A stretch of DNA of 64,000 nucleotides, taken from Anaerolineae bacterium (GTDB lineage Bacteria; Chloroflexota; Anaerolineae; Anaerolineales; Villigracilaceae). Every line of letters begins with the position of its first letter. Positions within the stretch are counted from its first letter, which is position 1. The notes under the pieces were generated by a model. It made no database searches and was not told the DNA's origin. It saw nothing but the letters and a program-made list of their open reading frames with translations. The translations under genes were made by a program, and so were the position numbers. Of this stretch, positions 41,899 through 49,785 are shown piece after piece. The DNA is taken from assembly GCA_022013685.1 (NCBI GenBank), contig JAKLPV010000092.1, positions 1-64,000 of the forward strand, in the 5' to 3' direction.

Positions 41899-42459
41899 AT
41901 GAAAAAGAAAGGACTGCAAGGTTGTTTGGTCTGGATGGCTGTTTTTGCGTTTGCGCTTGTCGCTGGCCTGGGTTCCTTCTTCGCCGCCAGGCCCGATGCG
42001 GCCTATGCAATCCAGGATATTGCCGACGCAGCCGCCCTTTTTGCCCGTGTTGAAGTCGAGATCATGCTGCCCACGCCCCATGGCCGGTACTACAACGATC
42101 TATACTGGAAACATTACAAGGAACTGGGCCAGATCCTGCGCGCGCATCCATCTTATCGGGACGATATGTACAGGTTGATGCATCTTTATGTCCCACTTAT
42201 TGAAGCCACACTGGATGGGCGCGGCGGCCAGGCGCACATAACCCAGGAACAGGTGGACGAACTCCAGTCCTTTTTTGACAAGGTTTGGGCTGCCGCCGGT
42301 GAAGAATTGCGGGCAGATATCGAGCGGGAATTGGCGCGCACGCCGCTGCAAAATTATGTTGGCCTGTCGATGGACGAGACCCTCGTATATATCCAGAACT
42401 CATGGGAAAGGGATTTTGTCGCCGCGCCTGTTACCCCAACGGTAAATCCGATGCCGTGA
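41899..42459 (+). CDS. Secreted or membrane-anchored hypothetical protein
   Basis: 186 residues from the ATG at 41899 (AGGAGA 9 bases ahead). An N-terminal hydrophobic segment (LVWMAVFAFALVAGLGSFFA) is a signal or anchor. The outside part is helical (WKHYKELGQILRAHPSYR, EQVDELQSFFDKVW) and has a Pro-rich end. No family was recognised. It lies at the end of a run of three small genes following the restriction-modification gene. Confidence 0.6.
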   Translation: MKKKGLQGCLVWMAVFAFALVAGLGSFFAARPDAAYAIQDIADAAALFARVEVEIMLPTPHGRYYNDLYWKHYKELGQILRAHPSYRDDMYRLMHLYVPLIEATLDGRGGQAHITQEQVDELQSFFDKVWAAAGEELRADIERELARTPLQNYVGLSMDETLVYIQNSWERDFVAAPVTPTVNPMP

Positions 42460-42802
42460 CATCCAGACCGGAACGATCCCTGGTGTTGGCCAAAAGATTT
42501 TCGATTTGAAATATCAACCGTTGCAGTGCTCTTTGCCTGGGAAAGGAATCGATGATGCGTTTCCTGGCAATGGCGGCTGTTTTCAAATCCCTATAAGGCT
42601 TTGGCTGAACAGGTTTGCTATCCGGGGATCGGTTTGTTCGCTGGAGCATGTTTCGGGATACTGGCAGCGCTTTTTCTGAAACGCAAAGGCCGAAACGCGC
42701 AACCCTCGCAGACGGCTGCGCCGTGAGCTTGCTCCTGGCAGGCAAATCCCCACCCAAGCGGGGCAAAGGAACAAATTACTGAATGGAGCACGGAGACAAC
42801 CG
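42460..42802. other. 343-base gap, possible gene remnant
   Basis: No convincing gene. One plus-strand frame (about 42605-42726) reads GIGLFAGACFGILAALFLKR followed by a polar tail and stop, which looks like the last span of a membrane protein without a start codon. It might be a decayed gene end. No promoter or repeat was recognised. Confidence 0.3.
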
Positions 42803-43441
42803 ATGAAAAATCAGACACCCGATAGAAGACCAATTTCAGCCCGGAATAGCCAATACGCCCGGCAAATTTCCGCTTTTCTGGCGCGGCGCGGAGTCTCTCC
42901 CAATGCCATTTCTGTTGCCAGCATGGTTTTTGCCGCTGGAGCCGGTTTGAGTCTGCTGGCAACATCAAGCAGTTTTGCGCACCCCATCTGGTGGGTTTTG
43001 GCGCCTGTTTTGATCGTTTTACGTTTGTTGGCAAATATGTTTGACGGCATGGTTGCCATGGAAACGGGAAAAACATCTGCGCATGGAGAACTTTTCAACG
43101 AGGTTCCAGATCGCGTATCAGATGTAATCATATTTGCCTGCGCCGGCTTTGCCGCGGGGAGTTCCCCGCATTTAGGCTATCTTGCTGCAATATTGGCATT
43201 GTTTGTTGCGTATGTTCGCGCATTGGGAAATCATATGGGTGTGTCCCAACTATTTGGCGGCCCGATGGCAAAGTCACAGCGCATGTTTCTGTTGGCGGCG
43301 CTCTGTCTTTATAATGCGTTTTCTCCTGCCCTATTGCAGTTGCCATCTTTGTTGACCTGGGGCTTGTGGGTAATCATTTTGGGTTGTGTTATCACGATCG
43401 TTCGGCGCTTGCAACGGATCGTAATGGAGATGGGCGTATGA
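42803..43441 (+). CDS. CDP-alcohol phosphatidyltransferase family (YnbA-like)
   Basis: The 212-residue membrane protein has a variant of the CDP-alcohol signature D-x2-DG-x2-AR-x8-G-x3-D-x3-D: it reads N-MF-DG-MV-AM...G-ELF-N-EVP-D. Two of the four Asp are thus Asn, and the Arg is Met. Six or so spans are predicted. The next gene is a CdsA-like enzyme that makes the CDP-linked substrate, overlapping by 4 bases (ATGA), as in the ynbA-ynbB pair of E. coli. The altered motif may mean a different head group or reduced activity. Confidence 0.78.
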   Translation: MKNQTPDRRPISARNSQYARQISAFLARRGVSPNAISVASMVFAAGAGLSLLATSSSFAHPIWWVLAPVLIVLRLLANMFDGMVAMETGKTSAHGELFNEVPDRVSDVIIFACAGFAAGSSPHLGYLAAILALFVAYVRALGNHMGVSQLFGGPMAKSQRMFLLAALCLYNAFSPALLQLPSLLTWGLWVIILGCVITIVRRLQRIVMEMGV

Positions 43442-44373
43442 TCATCCCTGAAGTTTTCCTGGTGTATTTGACCTTGCTCGTCGCGCTGCTTGTTCTTGTT
43501 GGATTGATTTTAATCCTGTTGGATAAAGTCCTGCATAAAAATGTCTCTTCTGTGTGGAACATTTATCGTGGCTGGCTAATGATGATCCCTGTTTTTATGC
43601 TTTTTGTATTCCTGGGACGAATTGCTTTTATTCTTGGCGTGCTTGCGGTCTCCATATTTAGCTTTGGCGAGTTTTCGCATGCCACGAAACTAAATGCAGC
43701 TCCCTGGATAATACGTGTGGTCTATATTGGCATTGTCATCATTGCCATCCTGGCGATTATTCCGATCCCGGACTCTAAATATTTTGGCTGGTATGGTCTG
43801 TTCGTAGTTTTGCCAGTGTATGTGATTGGGTTTGTTCTTCTTGTGCCCATATTGCAGAATCGCTATGAAGGCCAATTACAAGCTGTGGCATTAGGCATGA
43901 TGGGCTTCCTTTACTTTGGCTGGATGCTTGGTCATCTCAGTTTCTTCGCAAATGCGCCGCATTTCCTTAATTATGTCCTCTACATTGTCTTTGCGGTGCA
44001 GATCGCAGATATAGCGGGATATAATTTTGGTAAGCTGTTTGGGCGGCACAAATTACGCAGTAACATTAGCCCCAACAAAACGGTGGAAGGGTCTGTTGGG
44101 ACGCTGGTTGTTTCGCTTTGTTTGCCCTGGTTGTTTCATTCCACTCTCCCCGGATTTGGCCCACTGCAACTCTTTTTGACCGGGCTGATCGTTGGAATCG
44201 GCAGCCAGCTAGGCGACCTCTCTATCAGCCTGATAAAACGGGATCTGGGAATTAAAGATATGGGCACACTGATCCCCGGACACGGCGGAATTTTGGACAG
44301 GATTGACAGCTTGATTATTGCAACGCCATTATTTTTTCATATGATTCGCTATTTTGGAATTCTATATCCATAG
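43438..44373 (+). CDS. Phosphatidate cytidylyltransferase (CdsA-like)
   Basis: About 311 residues, starting at 43438 within the overlap with the phosphatidyltransferase gene. The CTP-transferase signature is complete: SLIKRDLGIKDMGTLIPGHG and GILDRIDSLI. About eight membrane spans precede it. It makes CDP-diacylglycerol-type donors from phosphatidate. Proximity and overlap suggest dedicated supply of the partner enzyme. Confidence 0.88.
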   Translation: MIIPEVFLVYLTLLVALLVLVGLILILLDKVLHKNVSSVWNIYRGWLMMIPVFMLFVFLGRIAFILGVLAVSIFSFGEFSHATKLNAAPWIIRVVYIGIVIIAILAIIPIPDSKYFGWYGLFVVLPVYVIGFVLLVPILQNRYEGQLQAVALGMMGFLYFGWMLGHLSFFANAPHFLNYVLYIVFAVQIADIAGYNFGKLFGRHKLRSNISPNKTVEGSVGTLVVSLCLPWLFHSTLPGFGPLQLFLTGLIVGIGSQLGDLSISLIKRDLGIKDMGTLIPGHGGILDRIDSLIIATPLFFHMIRYFGILYP

Positions 44374-44380
44374 AGGCGCG

Positions 44381-44917
44381 ATGCTTGCTAATTTAATAGC
44401 TTTTCTTTGGGGCTTCGCTGAAGCTACATTGTTCTTTATTGTTCCCGACGTTGCTTTAAGCATCATTGCTTTAAAAGGCAGTGATGTTGGGCTGGTCGCC
44501 TCTTTGTATGCCTTGGCTGGCGCTTTGACCGGCGGCGCAGTTATGTTTTATTGGGGAAAAGCCGACATCGAAAAAGTCACTCGTATCTTGCACCGAATTC
44601 CCGCAATCCCAGCAAAAGATATACAAAAGGTTAGAGACAGTTTGCAGAGATCGGGGGTTTCCGCCATATTTTTCGGCCCGCTTTTCGGCATTCCTTATAA
44701 GATTTACGCCAGCTACGCTCATTTGATCACAACTGTTTTTATCTTTTTACTCATCAGCATACCGGCCAGGGGGGTGCGTTTTGTTTTGACAGCGCTTATT
44801 ACCCCTTATCTCTTTGCCAGGTTCCTGCCTGATGCCCCATATGTGCTTCAAGTTCAGATCGTAACGGTTTCGTGGTTCATGTTTTATTTAATGTATTTTG
44901 CTATAAAACGCAAATGA
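44381..44917 (+). CDS. Small multi-span membrane protein (possibly YqaA/DedA-like)
   Basis: About 178 residues from the ATG at 44381, 7 bases after the CdsA-like stop, with GAGGCG ahead. It has about five spans. The central FFGPLFGIPYKIYASYAHL may correspond to the conserved membrane-reentrant segment of DedA/VTT proteins, but the match is loose. Grouped with two lipid-synthesis genes, a role in lipid transport is plausible. A terminator follows. Confidence 0.5.
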   Translation: MLANLIAFLWGFAEATLFFIVPDVALSIIALKGSDVGLVASLYALAGALTGGAVMFYWGKADIEKVTRILHRIPAIPAKDIQKVRDSLQRSGVSAIFFGPLFGIPYKIYASYAHLITTVFIFLLISIPARGVRFVLTALITPYLFARFLPDAPYVLQVQIVTVSWFMFYLMYFAIKRK

Positions 44918-44939
44918 ATTATGCCAATTGGCTCAAATA

Positions 44940-44971
44940 AAAATCCCCGCCACAATGATGGCGAGGATTTT
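44940..44971 (+). terminator. Terminator of the phospholipid-type operon
   Basis: AAAATCC-CGCCA pairs with TGGCG-GGATTTT around CAATGA and is followed by GTTGTTT, 23 bases after the stop codon. Confidence 0.7.
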
Positions 44972-44990
44972 GTTGTTTATCGTTCGTGAA

Positions 44991-45036
44991 CCAGTTCAGT
45001 TCTTTCATCCGGCCCTTGAGCCAGTCGCTCAGGTGG
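44991..45036 (-). repeat. Copy of the malQ 3' end (distal)
   Basis: Read on the minus strand it encodes HLSDWLKGRMKELNW, close to the malQ C-terminus HLSDWLKGRMKELSW, then diverges. Same direction as malQ and the other copy at 46055. It follows the DUF3597 gene. Confidence 0.7.
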
Positions 45037-45051
45037 CAAATGTCTTTGGTT

Positions 45052-45384
45052 TCAATCTATCAGCGTTTTGGGGATATTGCCGCCATTTTCGGCGATCTTC
45101 TTGAAAAGGGCTTTTCGCAGGGCCTCGTTCTTCGCTGCGCTTCCACTTTCCAGGCTGGCGTCAACACCCAGCTCTTTTGCCAGCGCATCCCGGTTTCCGC
45201 TGCTGCTGTCTGCGCCGATCAGCTTTAAGAAGTCAATCACCGAGGTTTTCCACTCAAGACCCTTGCCCTTTGCCAGTTTGTCAAGTTCGACGGTCAGGTT
45301 AACATCAGAGATGGTATTTGCGCCTGGAACCAGACCTTTGATCTTGCCGACAATTTTGTTAAAGATGTCACTAAATATGCTCAT
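45052..45384 (-). CDS. DUF3597-family protein
   Basis: 110 residues starting MSIFSDIFNKIVGKIKGL, the typical family opening, then a helical domain (VELDKLAKGKGLEWKTSVID and LAKELGVDASLE). The function is unknown; a soluble fold of LysM-adjacent proteins is reported for the family. AAGGAG lies 9 bases before the ATG. The longer frame upstream runs through a hairpin and is rejected. It lies between two copies of the malQ 3' end. Confidence 0.75.
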   Translation of the reverse strand: MSIFSDIFNKIVGKIKGLVPGANTISDVNLTVELDKLAKGKGLEWKTSVIDFLKLIGADSSSGNRDALAKELGVDASLESGSAAKNEALRKALFKKIAENGGNIPKTLID

Positions 45385-45465
45385 GTCACGCTCCTTTTGG
45401 ATGGGTAATTTGCGATTCAATTCAGCATACAGTAAATGCTTTTCACCTGCATCCATCGATTGGGG

Positions 45466-45501
45466 AGTGTTTCTCTCCGCCACTTGGGGGAGAGAAACAC
45501 T
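45466..45501. repeat. Short hairpin repeat
   Basis: AGTGTTTCTCTCC pairs with GGAGAGAAACACT (13 bp). The loop and right arm (CCACTTGGGGGAGAGA) recur at 795-811, so it is a small repeat as well as a possible terminator; no T-run follows on either strand. Confidence 0.5.
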
Positions 45502-45532
45502 GAAGCTGGCTTTCCATTCCACTTGTTACAAG

Positions 45533-46000
45533 TTACTTCTTCCCCGTTACGCTAAACCATAGCGTAGCCGCCGAGTCGCGGGCGTAGGTTATTTGTGCCC
45601 GATAATCACCCTCAGGAAGTGACGGATAAATATCAATTGCAAACGGGCCATTCGACAACTGCCTTGCAACCACATATTCGCTTCCCCAACCTGTGATATT
45701 TTCACTTTTATAAACCAATAAAGTTAAGTGAAGAGGTTCCGTATCAGTAATAAGATTGCCGCAAATATACTGAAAACGATCGGGCTCAAAATGCTCCACC
45801 CTGACCATTTCGTTTCCTTGTTTAATACAAGGTCCGGCATTCTCAATTGCGAAGACTGGTTGATGTAGGTCGTAACCGATATTGGGGGAAATGTAACTTC
45901 GAAACCAGTAAACAAACAATGCTATCAGGATAGCCAAAGATACCTGAAGCCAAAAATGTCGCATATTGGTATAAGCTGGACGGAACGATGGCATAGCCAA
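45533..46000 (-). CDS. Membrane-anchored hypothetical protein
   Basis: The 155-residue protein has one N-terminal span (FWLQVSLAILIALFVYWF, about residues 16-33) and an extracytoplasmic beta-rich part with two Cys (GPCIKQGNEM, FQYICGNL) that might form a disulfide. No family was recognised. It lies between two malQ-tail copies, together with the DUF3597 gene on the same strand. Confidence 0.5.
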   Translation of the reverse strand: MAMPSFRPAYTNMRHFWLQVSLAILIALFVYWFRSYISPNIGYDLHQPVFAIENAGPCIKQGNEMVRVEHFEPDRFQYICGNLITDTEPLHLTLLVYKSENITGWGSEYVVARQLSNGPFAIDIYPSLPEGDYRAQITYARDSAATLWFSVTGKK

Positions 46001-46017
46001 TCACCCTTGTTTTTTCA

Positions 46018-46048
46018 AAACTCCCCGTTTTAATAAAACGAGGAGTTT
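46018..46048 (-). terminator. Terminator between cassette genes
   Basis: AAACTCC-CGTTTT pairs with AAAACG-GGAGTTT around AAT, with one bulge. On the minus strand it is followed by TTTTG. It stands downstream of the toxin gene and the malQ-tail copy. Confidence 0.65.
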
Positions 46049-46054
46049 GGGATT

Positions 46055-46122
46055 CTACCGCTCATACAACCAGTTCAGTTCCTTCAATTTACCCTTGAGC
46101 CAGTCGCTCAGGTGGCTTTCGT
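46055..46122 (-). repeat. Copy of the malQ 3' end (proximal)
   Basis: 68 bases match 46805-46872 with 6 differences, including the stop codon. The encoded tail ESHLSDWLKGKLKELNWLYER differs from malQ (ESHLSDWLKGRMKELSWMYER) by conservative changes only (given here without the first residue), as if taken from a diverged functional malQ. Confidence 0.85.
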
Positions 46123-46151
46123 GCTTGGGCGTTGAAAGTTTGTCAAGGCAA

Positions 46152-46568
46152 TCAGGTCTTGAAAGGGTTTGTGATTTTCAACTGCTCATGGACGAGTAAT
46201 CCATGTTGCATATCTTCCGAATAGAGCATTGTTGCCCCACTGGCAAGTGCCGCGGCAACAATCAGGCTGTCCCAATAAGAAAATCTGTAATCCTGGCGCA
46301 GTTGCGAAGCAACAAGGAGCAAATCTTTGTGAAGTTCGATAACATCATATTTTTGGTAAAAAGTTTCAATCAACTCGCTAATTTGCGCTTCCGGGAATTT
46401 TGCCTGCCTAATCAGGTTGACACAAATTTCGTTGATAACCTGTCCGCTAATGACCGGTTGGGAATTTTTAATAAGCGATTGAGCTATCTCTTTCTTTGCC
46501 GTATCATCTTCAATAAAAGCGTAAAGCCAGATATTGCTGTCGATAAAGAAGGTATCATTTTCTGGCAT
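46152..46568 (-). CDS. PIN-domain toxin (VapC-like)
   Basis: About 138 residues with the PIN-domain acidic site: FIDSNIWLYAF near the start, INEICVNLIRQA, YWDSLIVAAALASGA and YSEDMQHG near the end. These are ribonucleases of type II toxin-antitoxin systems. It overlaps the upstream small antitoxin gene by 14 bases. The start at 46568 has GGGATG 6 bases ahead; an ATG three codons earlier is possible. It lies between malQ and a copy of the malQ 3' end. Confidence 0.85.
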   Translation of the reverse strand: MPENDTFFIDSNIWLYAFIEDDTAKKEIAQSLIKNSQPVISGQVINEICVNLIRQAKFPEAQISELIETFYQKYDVIELHKDLLLVASQLRQDYRFSYWDSLIVAAALASGATMLYSEDMQHGLLVHEQLKITNPFKT

Positions 46569-46770
46569 GGGTTTCATCCCGCGTAAGGGGCGTGAATCCT
46601 TTGACCTTCAAAGGATTGGACATGAGTTGTTCAATCATATCGGTCTGTGTGTTTTTTTTGCCTTTGGGGACAAGAATCACCCGTGCATCATCCGCCACTT
46701 TGCCCATAAAGCGGGCAGGGATTTGGATGACGCCATTTTTAATTTTTGCCCGAAATTCTATTGTTTGCAT
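46555..46770 (-). CDS. Antitoxin partner of the PIN toxin
   Basis: The 71-residue protein has a short beta-type N-terminal region (MQTIEFRAKIKNGVIQIPAR) resembling SpoVT/AbrB-like or DUF104 antitoxins. Its C-terminus (DMIEQLMSNPLKVKG) would wrap the toxin. Overlap with the PIN gene and its small size make the antitoxin assignment strong by context, though the fold is not certain. Confidence 0.7.
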   Translation of the reverse strand: MQTIEFRAKIKNGVIQIPARFMGKVADDARVILVPKGKKNTQTDMIEQLMSNPLKVKGFTPLTRDETHARK

Positions 46771-46804
46771 GAGACACCTCTACATCCATTATACAATCTT
46801 CCTG

Positions 46805-48289
46805 CTACCGCTCGTACATCCAGCTCAGTTCCTTCATTCTACCTTTGAGCCAGTCGCTCAGGTGGCTTTCGTCCATGCGCCAGGCCCAGTAGCCGCCGAC
46901 CTTGCCGGGGAAGTTCATGCGTCCCTCGGTGCCCATGCCCAGGAAATCCTGCAAGGGAGCAATCGCAAAGACCGCCACCGAAGACCAGATGGCGCGGATC
47001 ATATCGCCGGGAACATCGGCGTTGTCGCGACCAAGGTAGCGGTGATAGAAATCGCGCTCATTGGACGGGCAGGTGCGATACCAGCCCAGGGCGGTGTCGT
47101 TGTCGTGCGTGCCGGTGTAAACGACACAGTTTTCGGGGTAATGATGCGGCAGGAAGGGGTTGTCCGGTCCCGAAAAACCGAACTGCAAGATTTTCATGCC
47201 TGGCAGGCCAAGTGTGTCGCGCAGTTCGATCACATCCGGGGTGATCTCGCCCAGGTCTTCGGCGATGATCGGCAGGTCGCCCAGGGCATCACGGATGGCG
47301 ATGAACAGGTCTATGCCGGGGCCGGGAACCCAGCGTCCGGTCTGGGCGGTCGGGGCGTCGCCCGCGACTTCCCAGTAGCCGGCAAAGCCGCGGAAATGGT
47401 CGATGCGCACGATGTCGACGGTCGTCAGGGTGGCGCGGATGCGTTCAATCCACCAGGCATAGCCGCTGGCTTTGTGAACATCCCAGCGGTAGAGCGGATT
47501 GCCCCACAACTGGCCGGTCGGCGAGAAATAATCAGGCGGGACGCCCGCCACGACGGTCGGTTTCCCGGCTTCGTCGAGGTAGAACAACCCGGGGTTGGCC
47601 CAGGCATCGGACGAGTCCATCGCAACGAAGATCGGGATGTCGCCGATAACCTGGATGCCCTTGTCGTTGGCGTATTTGCGCAGGGCGTTCCACTGGCGGA
47701 AGAACAGGAACTGACGGAACTGCTGGCGGGTGATATTGTCCGCGAACTGGCTGCGGGCTTCGGCCAAGGTCTGCGGGTCGCGGTCACGCTGCGGAGCGGG
47801 CCATTCGTTCCAGGCCACGCCGCCGTTGGTATCCTTGAGCGCCATGAACAGGGCGTAATCATCCAGCCAGGCAGCGTTTCTTTGACGGAACTCAGCCCAC
47901 TCGTTGCGAAGCTGATCCGATGCGGATTGTTCGAAGTGCGCAAAGGCTTTGTCGAGCAGCCCGGGCTTCCACTGGTAGATCAGGCCAAAATCCACCCGAT
48001 TCGGTTCCCAGTGCGGCATATCGGCCAGGTCTTCGATGGTCAGTAAGCCTTCCTGCATCAGGAAGTCGGGGCTGACCATGTAGGGGTTGCCGGCAAAGGC
48101 CGAAAAGCACTGGTAGGGTGAATCGCCGTAGCTGGTGGGGCCAAGCGGCAGCACCTGCCAGAGTTTGGAGCCGGTTTCGGCCAGGTAATCGATAAAGCGA
48201 TAGGCGAAGGGACCCAGGTCGCCGATGCCGTAAGGGCCGGGGAAGCTGGTGGGGTGGAGCAGCATGCCTGAAGAGCGGGTGAAAGTCAT
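46805..48289 (-). CDS. malQ: 4-alpha-glucanotransferase (amylomaltase, GH77)
   Basis: The 494-residue protein has the GH77 motifs: WQVLPLGPTSYGDSPYQ near the N-terminus, VRIDHFRGF with the nucleophile Asp, and EDLGEITPDV with the acid Glu. It transfers alpha-1,4-glucan chains in glycogen or maltodextrin metabolism. It follows glgA by 10 bases on the same strand. Its 3' 68 bases occur again at 46055 and, in part, at 44991, with small genes in between. Confidence 0.95.
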   Translation of the reverse strand: MTFTRSSGMLLHPTSFPGPYGIGDLGPFAYRFIDYLAETGSKLWQVLPLGPTSYGDSPYQCFSAFAGNPYMVSPDFLMQEGLLTIEDLADMPHWEPNRVDFGLIYQWKPGLLDKAFAHFEQSASDQLRNEWAEFRQRNAAWLDDYALFMALKDTNGGVAWNEWPAPQRDRDPQTLAEARSQFADNITRQQFRQFLFFRQWNALRKYANDKGIQVIGDIPIFVAMDSSDAWANPGLFYLDEAGKPTVVAGVPPDYFSPTGQLWGNPLYRWDVHKASGYAWWIERIRATLTTVDIVRIDHFRGFAGYWEVAGDAPTAQTGRWVPGPGIDLFIAIRDALGDLPIIAEDLGEITPDVIELRDTLGLPGMKILQFGFSGPDNPFLPHHYPENCVVYTGTHDNDTALGWYRTCPSNERDFYHRYLGRDNADVPGDMIRAIWSSVAVFAIAPLQDFLGMGTEGRMNFPGKVGGYWAWRMDESHLSDWLKGRMKELSWMYER

Positions 48290-48299
48290 AAAAAAGCCT

Positions 48300-49724
48300 C
48301 TATTTGACGAGTTGGTGATACAGATCGGCGTATTGGAACGCGGATTTTTCCCAGGAGAAATCTTCGAACATGGCGGTCTGCTGCATGGTCTGCCATTTTG
48401 CCGCGTGACCGTAGGTTTCGATTGCGCGGCGCAGGGTGGCGGCCATCACATTTGGCGAAGAATCGGCAAAAAGGAAACCGGTCCGGCCATCGGCGATGGT
48501 GTCGCGCAGGCCGCCGGTGGCGCGCGCAATTGGGATCGCGCCATAGCGCATGCCGATCATCTGGGCCAGGCCGCAGGGTTCGTAGCGCGAGGGCATCAGC
48601 AGCATATCGGCGGAACCGTAGATGCGGCGGGAAAGTTTGGCGTCGAAACGGATGACGGAGGCGATCCGGTTCGGGAAGTCGGCTTCGAGTGCGCGCGCCT
48701 GGGCTTCGAGTTCGGCGTTGCCCGTGCCGAGCAGGATGGCCGTCCAGGGCAGGTCGGTGATGCGCCGCAAGGCTCCCAGGGCGATATCGACGCCTTTTTG
48801 ATAATCCATGCGAGTCACCATCGCGAGCAGTGGGGCCTGCGGATATAGGTTCAGCCCGAATTGGGCCTGGATTGCGGCTTTGTTGGCAGCCCTGCCCGTC
48901 AGATCGTCGGCGGAAAATTTGGATTCGAGGTCATTGTCAGTGAAAGGGTCCCAGAGGGTGTAGTCGATGCCGTTGACGATGCCGGTTACTGTTGCGCGGC
49001 GCGTTTGCAGGAAGGTTTCAAGCCCGTAGCCGTATTCGGGGGTCTGGATTTCCTGGGCATAGGAGGGTGAAACCGCCACGATCTCATCGGCGGCCCACAG
49101 GGCTTGTGGCAGGGGTTGGTGGCAGGCCCACTCGGGGTAGAACGGCTCAGCGATCGGCGGCAGGCCGTAGGCCCGCAGGGCGTTTTGGGCTTCTGCGCCC
49201 ATGTAACCCAGATTGTGAACCGAAAAAACGGTCTTGACCCCGGCCCAGAAGGGGTCATCCTGCTGGCGGCGTATCTGGTAAATGGCTGCGGCGGTGTGCC
49301 AGTCGTTGGCGTGGACAATGTCAGGACGCCAATCGAGGCGGCGTACCATTTCGAGGGCGGCCATCGAGAAGAAGGTGTATTTTTCGCCGTCAGCGTTGGG
49401 ATTGGGGTCATAAACTTTGAGCGACCCGGTCACAGGTGCGCCGGAGATGAGATAGGCTGGCAAACCCTTGATATCCGCGCGGAAAACCTGGGCAGGCACA
49501 TCTGCATTGTCGCGGCGCAGGGTGAAGACCGTTTCGCGGGTAAGCGTCAGACCCTCGGCGCGGATGGTGGAATGAAAGGGGAGCACCAGGCGCACATCCA
49601 GATTTTCGCTGGGCAGGCCGCGCAGGGCGTACGGTAAAGACCCGGCCACATCGCCCAGACCGCCGACTTTTACGAACGGGTCGGCCTCGGAGGCGAGAAA
49701 TAATATTTTAAGTGGTTTTGGCAT
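48300..49724 (-). CDS. glgA: Glycogen synthase (GT5)
   Basis: The 474-residue protein has the ADP-glucose-binding KVGGLGDVAGSLP near residue 19, HANDWHTAA, and the C-terminal SRYEPCGLAQMIGMRYG with GGLRDT. It elongates alpha-1,4-glucan. Length is standard. The malQ gene follows after 10 bases, so both are one transcript for glycogen metabolism. A TTG or other start is not needed; MPKPLKILFLASEADP is a normal opening. Confidence 0.95.
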   Translation of the reverse strand: MPKPLKILFLASEADPFVKVGGLGDVAGSLPYALRGLPSENLDVRLVLPFHSTIRAEGLTLTRETVFTLRRDNADVPAQVFRADIKGLPAYLISGAPVTGSLKVYDPNPNADGEKYTFFSMAALEMVRRLDWRPDIVHANDWHTAAAIYQIRRQQDDPFWAGVKTVFSVHNLGYMGAEAQNALRAYGLPPIAEPFYPEWACHQPLPQALWAADEIVAVSPSYAQEIQTPEYGYGLETFLQTRRATVTGIVNGIDYTLWDPFTDNDLESKFSADDLTGRAANKAAIQAQFGLNLYPQAPLLAMVTRMDYQKGVDIALGALRRITDLPWTAILLGTGNAELEAQARALEADFPNRIASVIRFDAKLSRRIYGSADMLLMPSRYEPCGLAQMIGMRYGAIPIARATGGLRDTIADGRTGFLFADSSPNVMAATLRRAIETYGHAAKWQTMQQTAMFEDFSWEKSAFQYADLYHQLVK

Positions 49725-49743
49725 GGCGTTATTTTACAATAAA

Positions 49744-49773
49744 AAGCCCTCATTGACGGGGCAATGAGGGCTT
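49744..49773 (-). terminator. Terminator of the TolB-like lipoprotein gene
   Basis: AAGCCCTCATTG pairs with CAATGAGGGCTT (12 bp) and on the minus strand runs into TTTATTGT. It is 13 bases after the stop codon and just before glgA. Confidence 0.88.
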
Positions 49774-49785
49774 GCAAGATCGTTG

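Noticed and set aside
46592-48046. Long plus-strand reading frame (484 codons) opposite malQ
   Set aside because: It is antisense to a clear GH77 enzyme with all motifs; the protein has no recognisable domain and reflects the GC-rich codon pattern of malQ.
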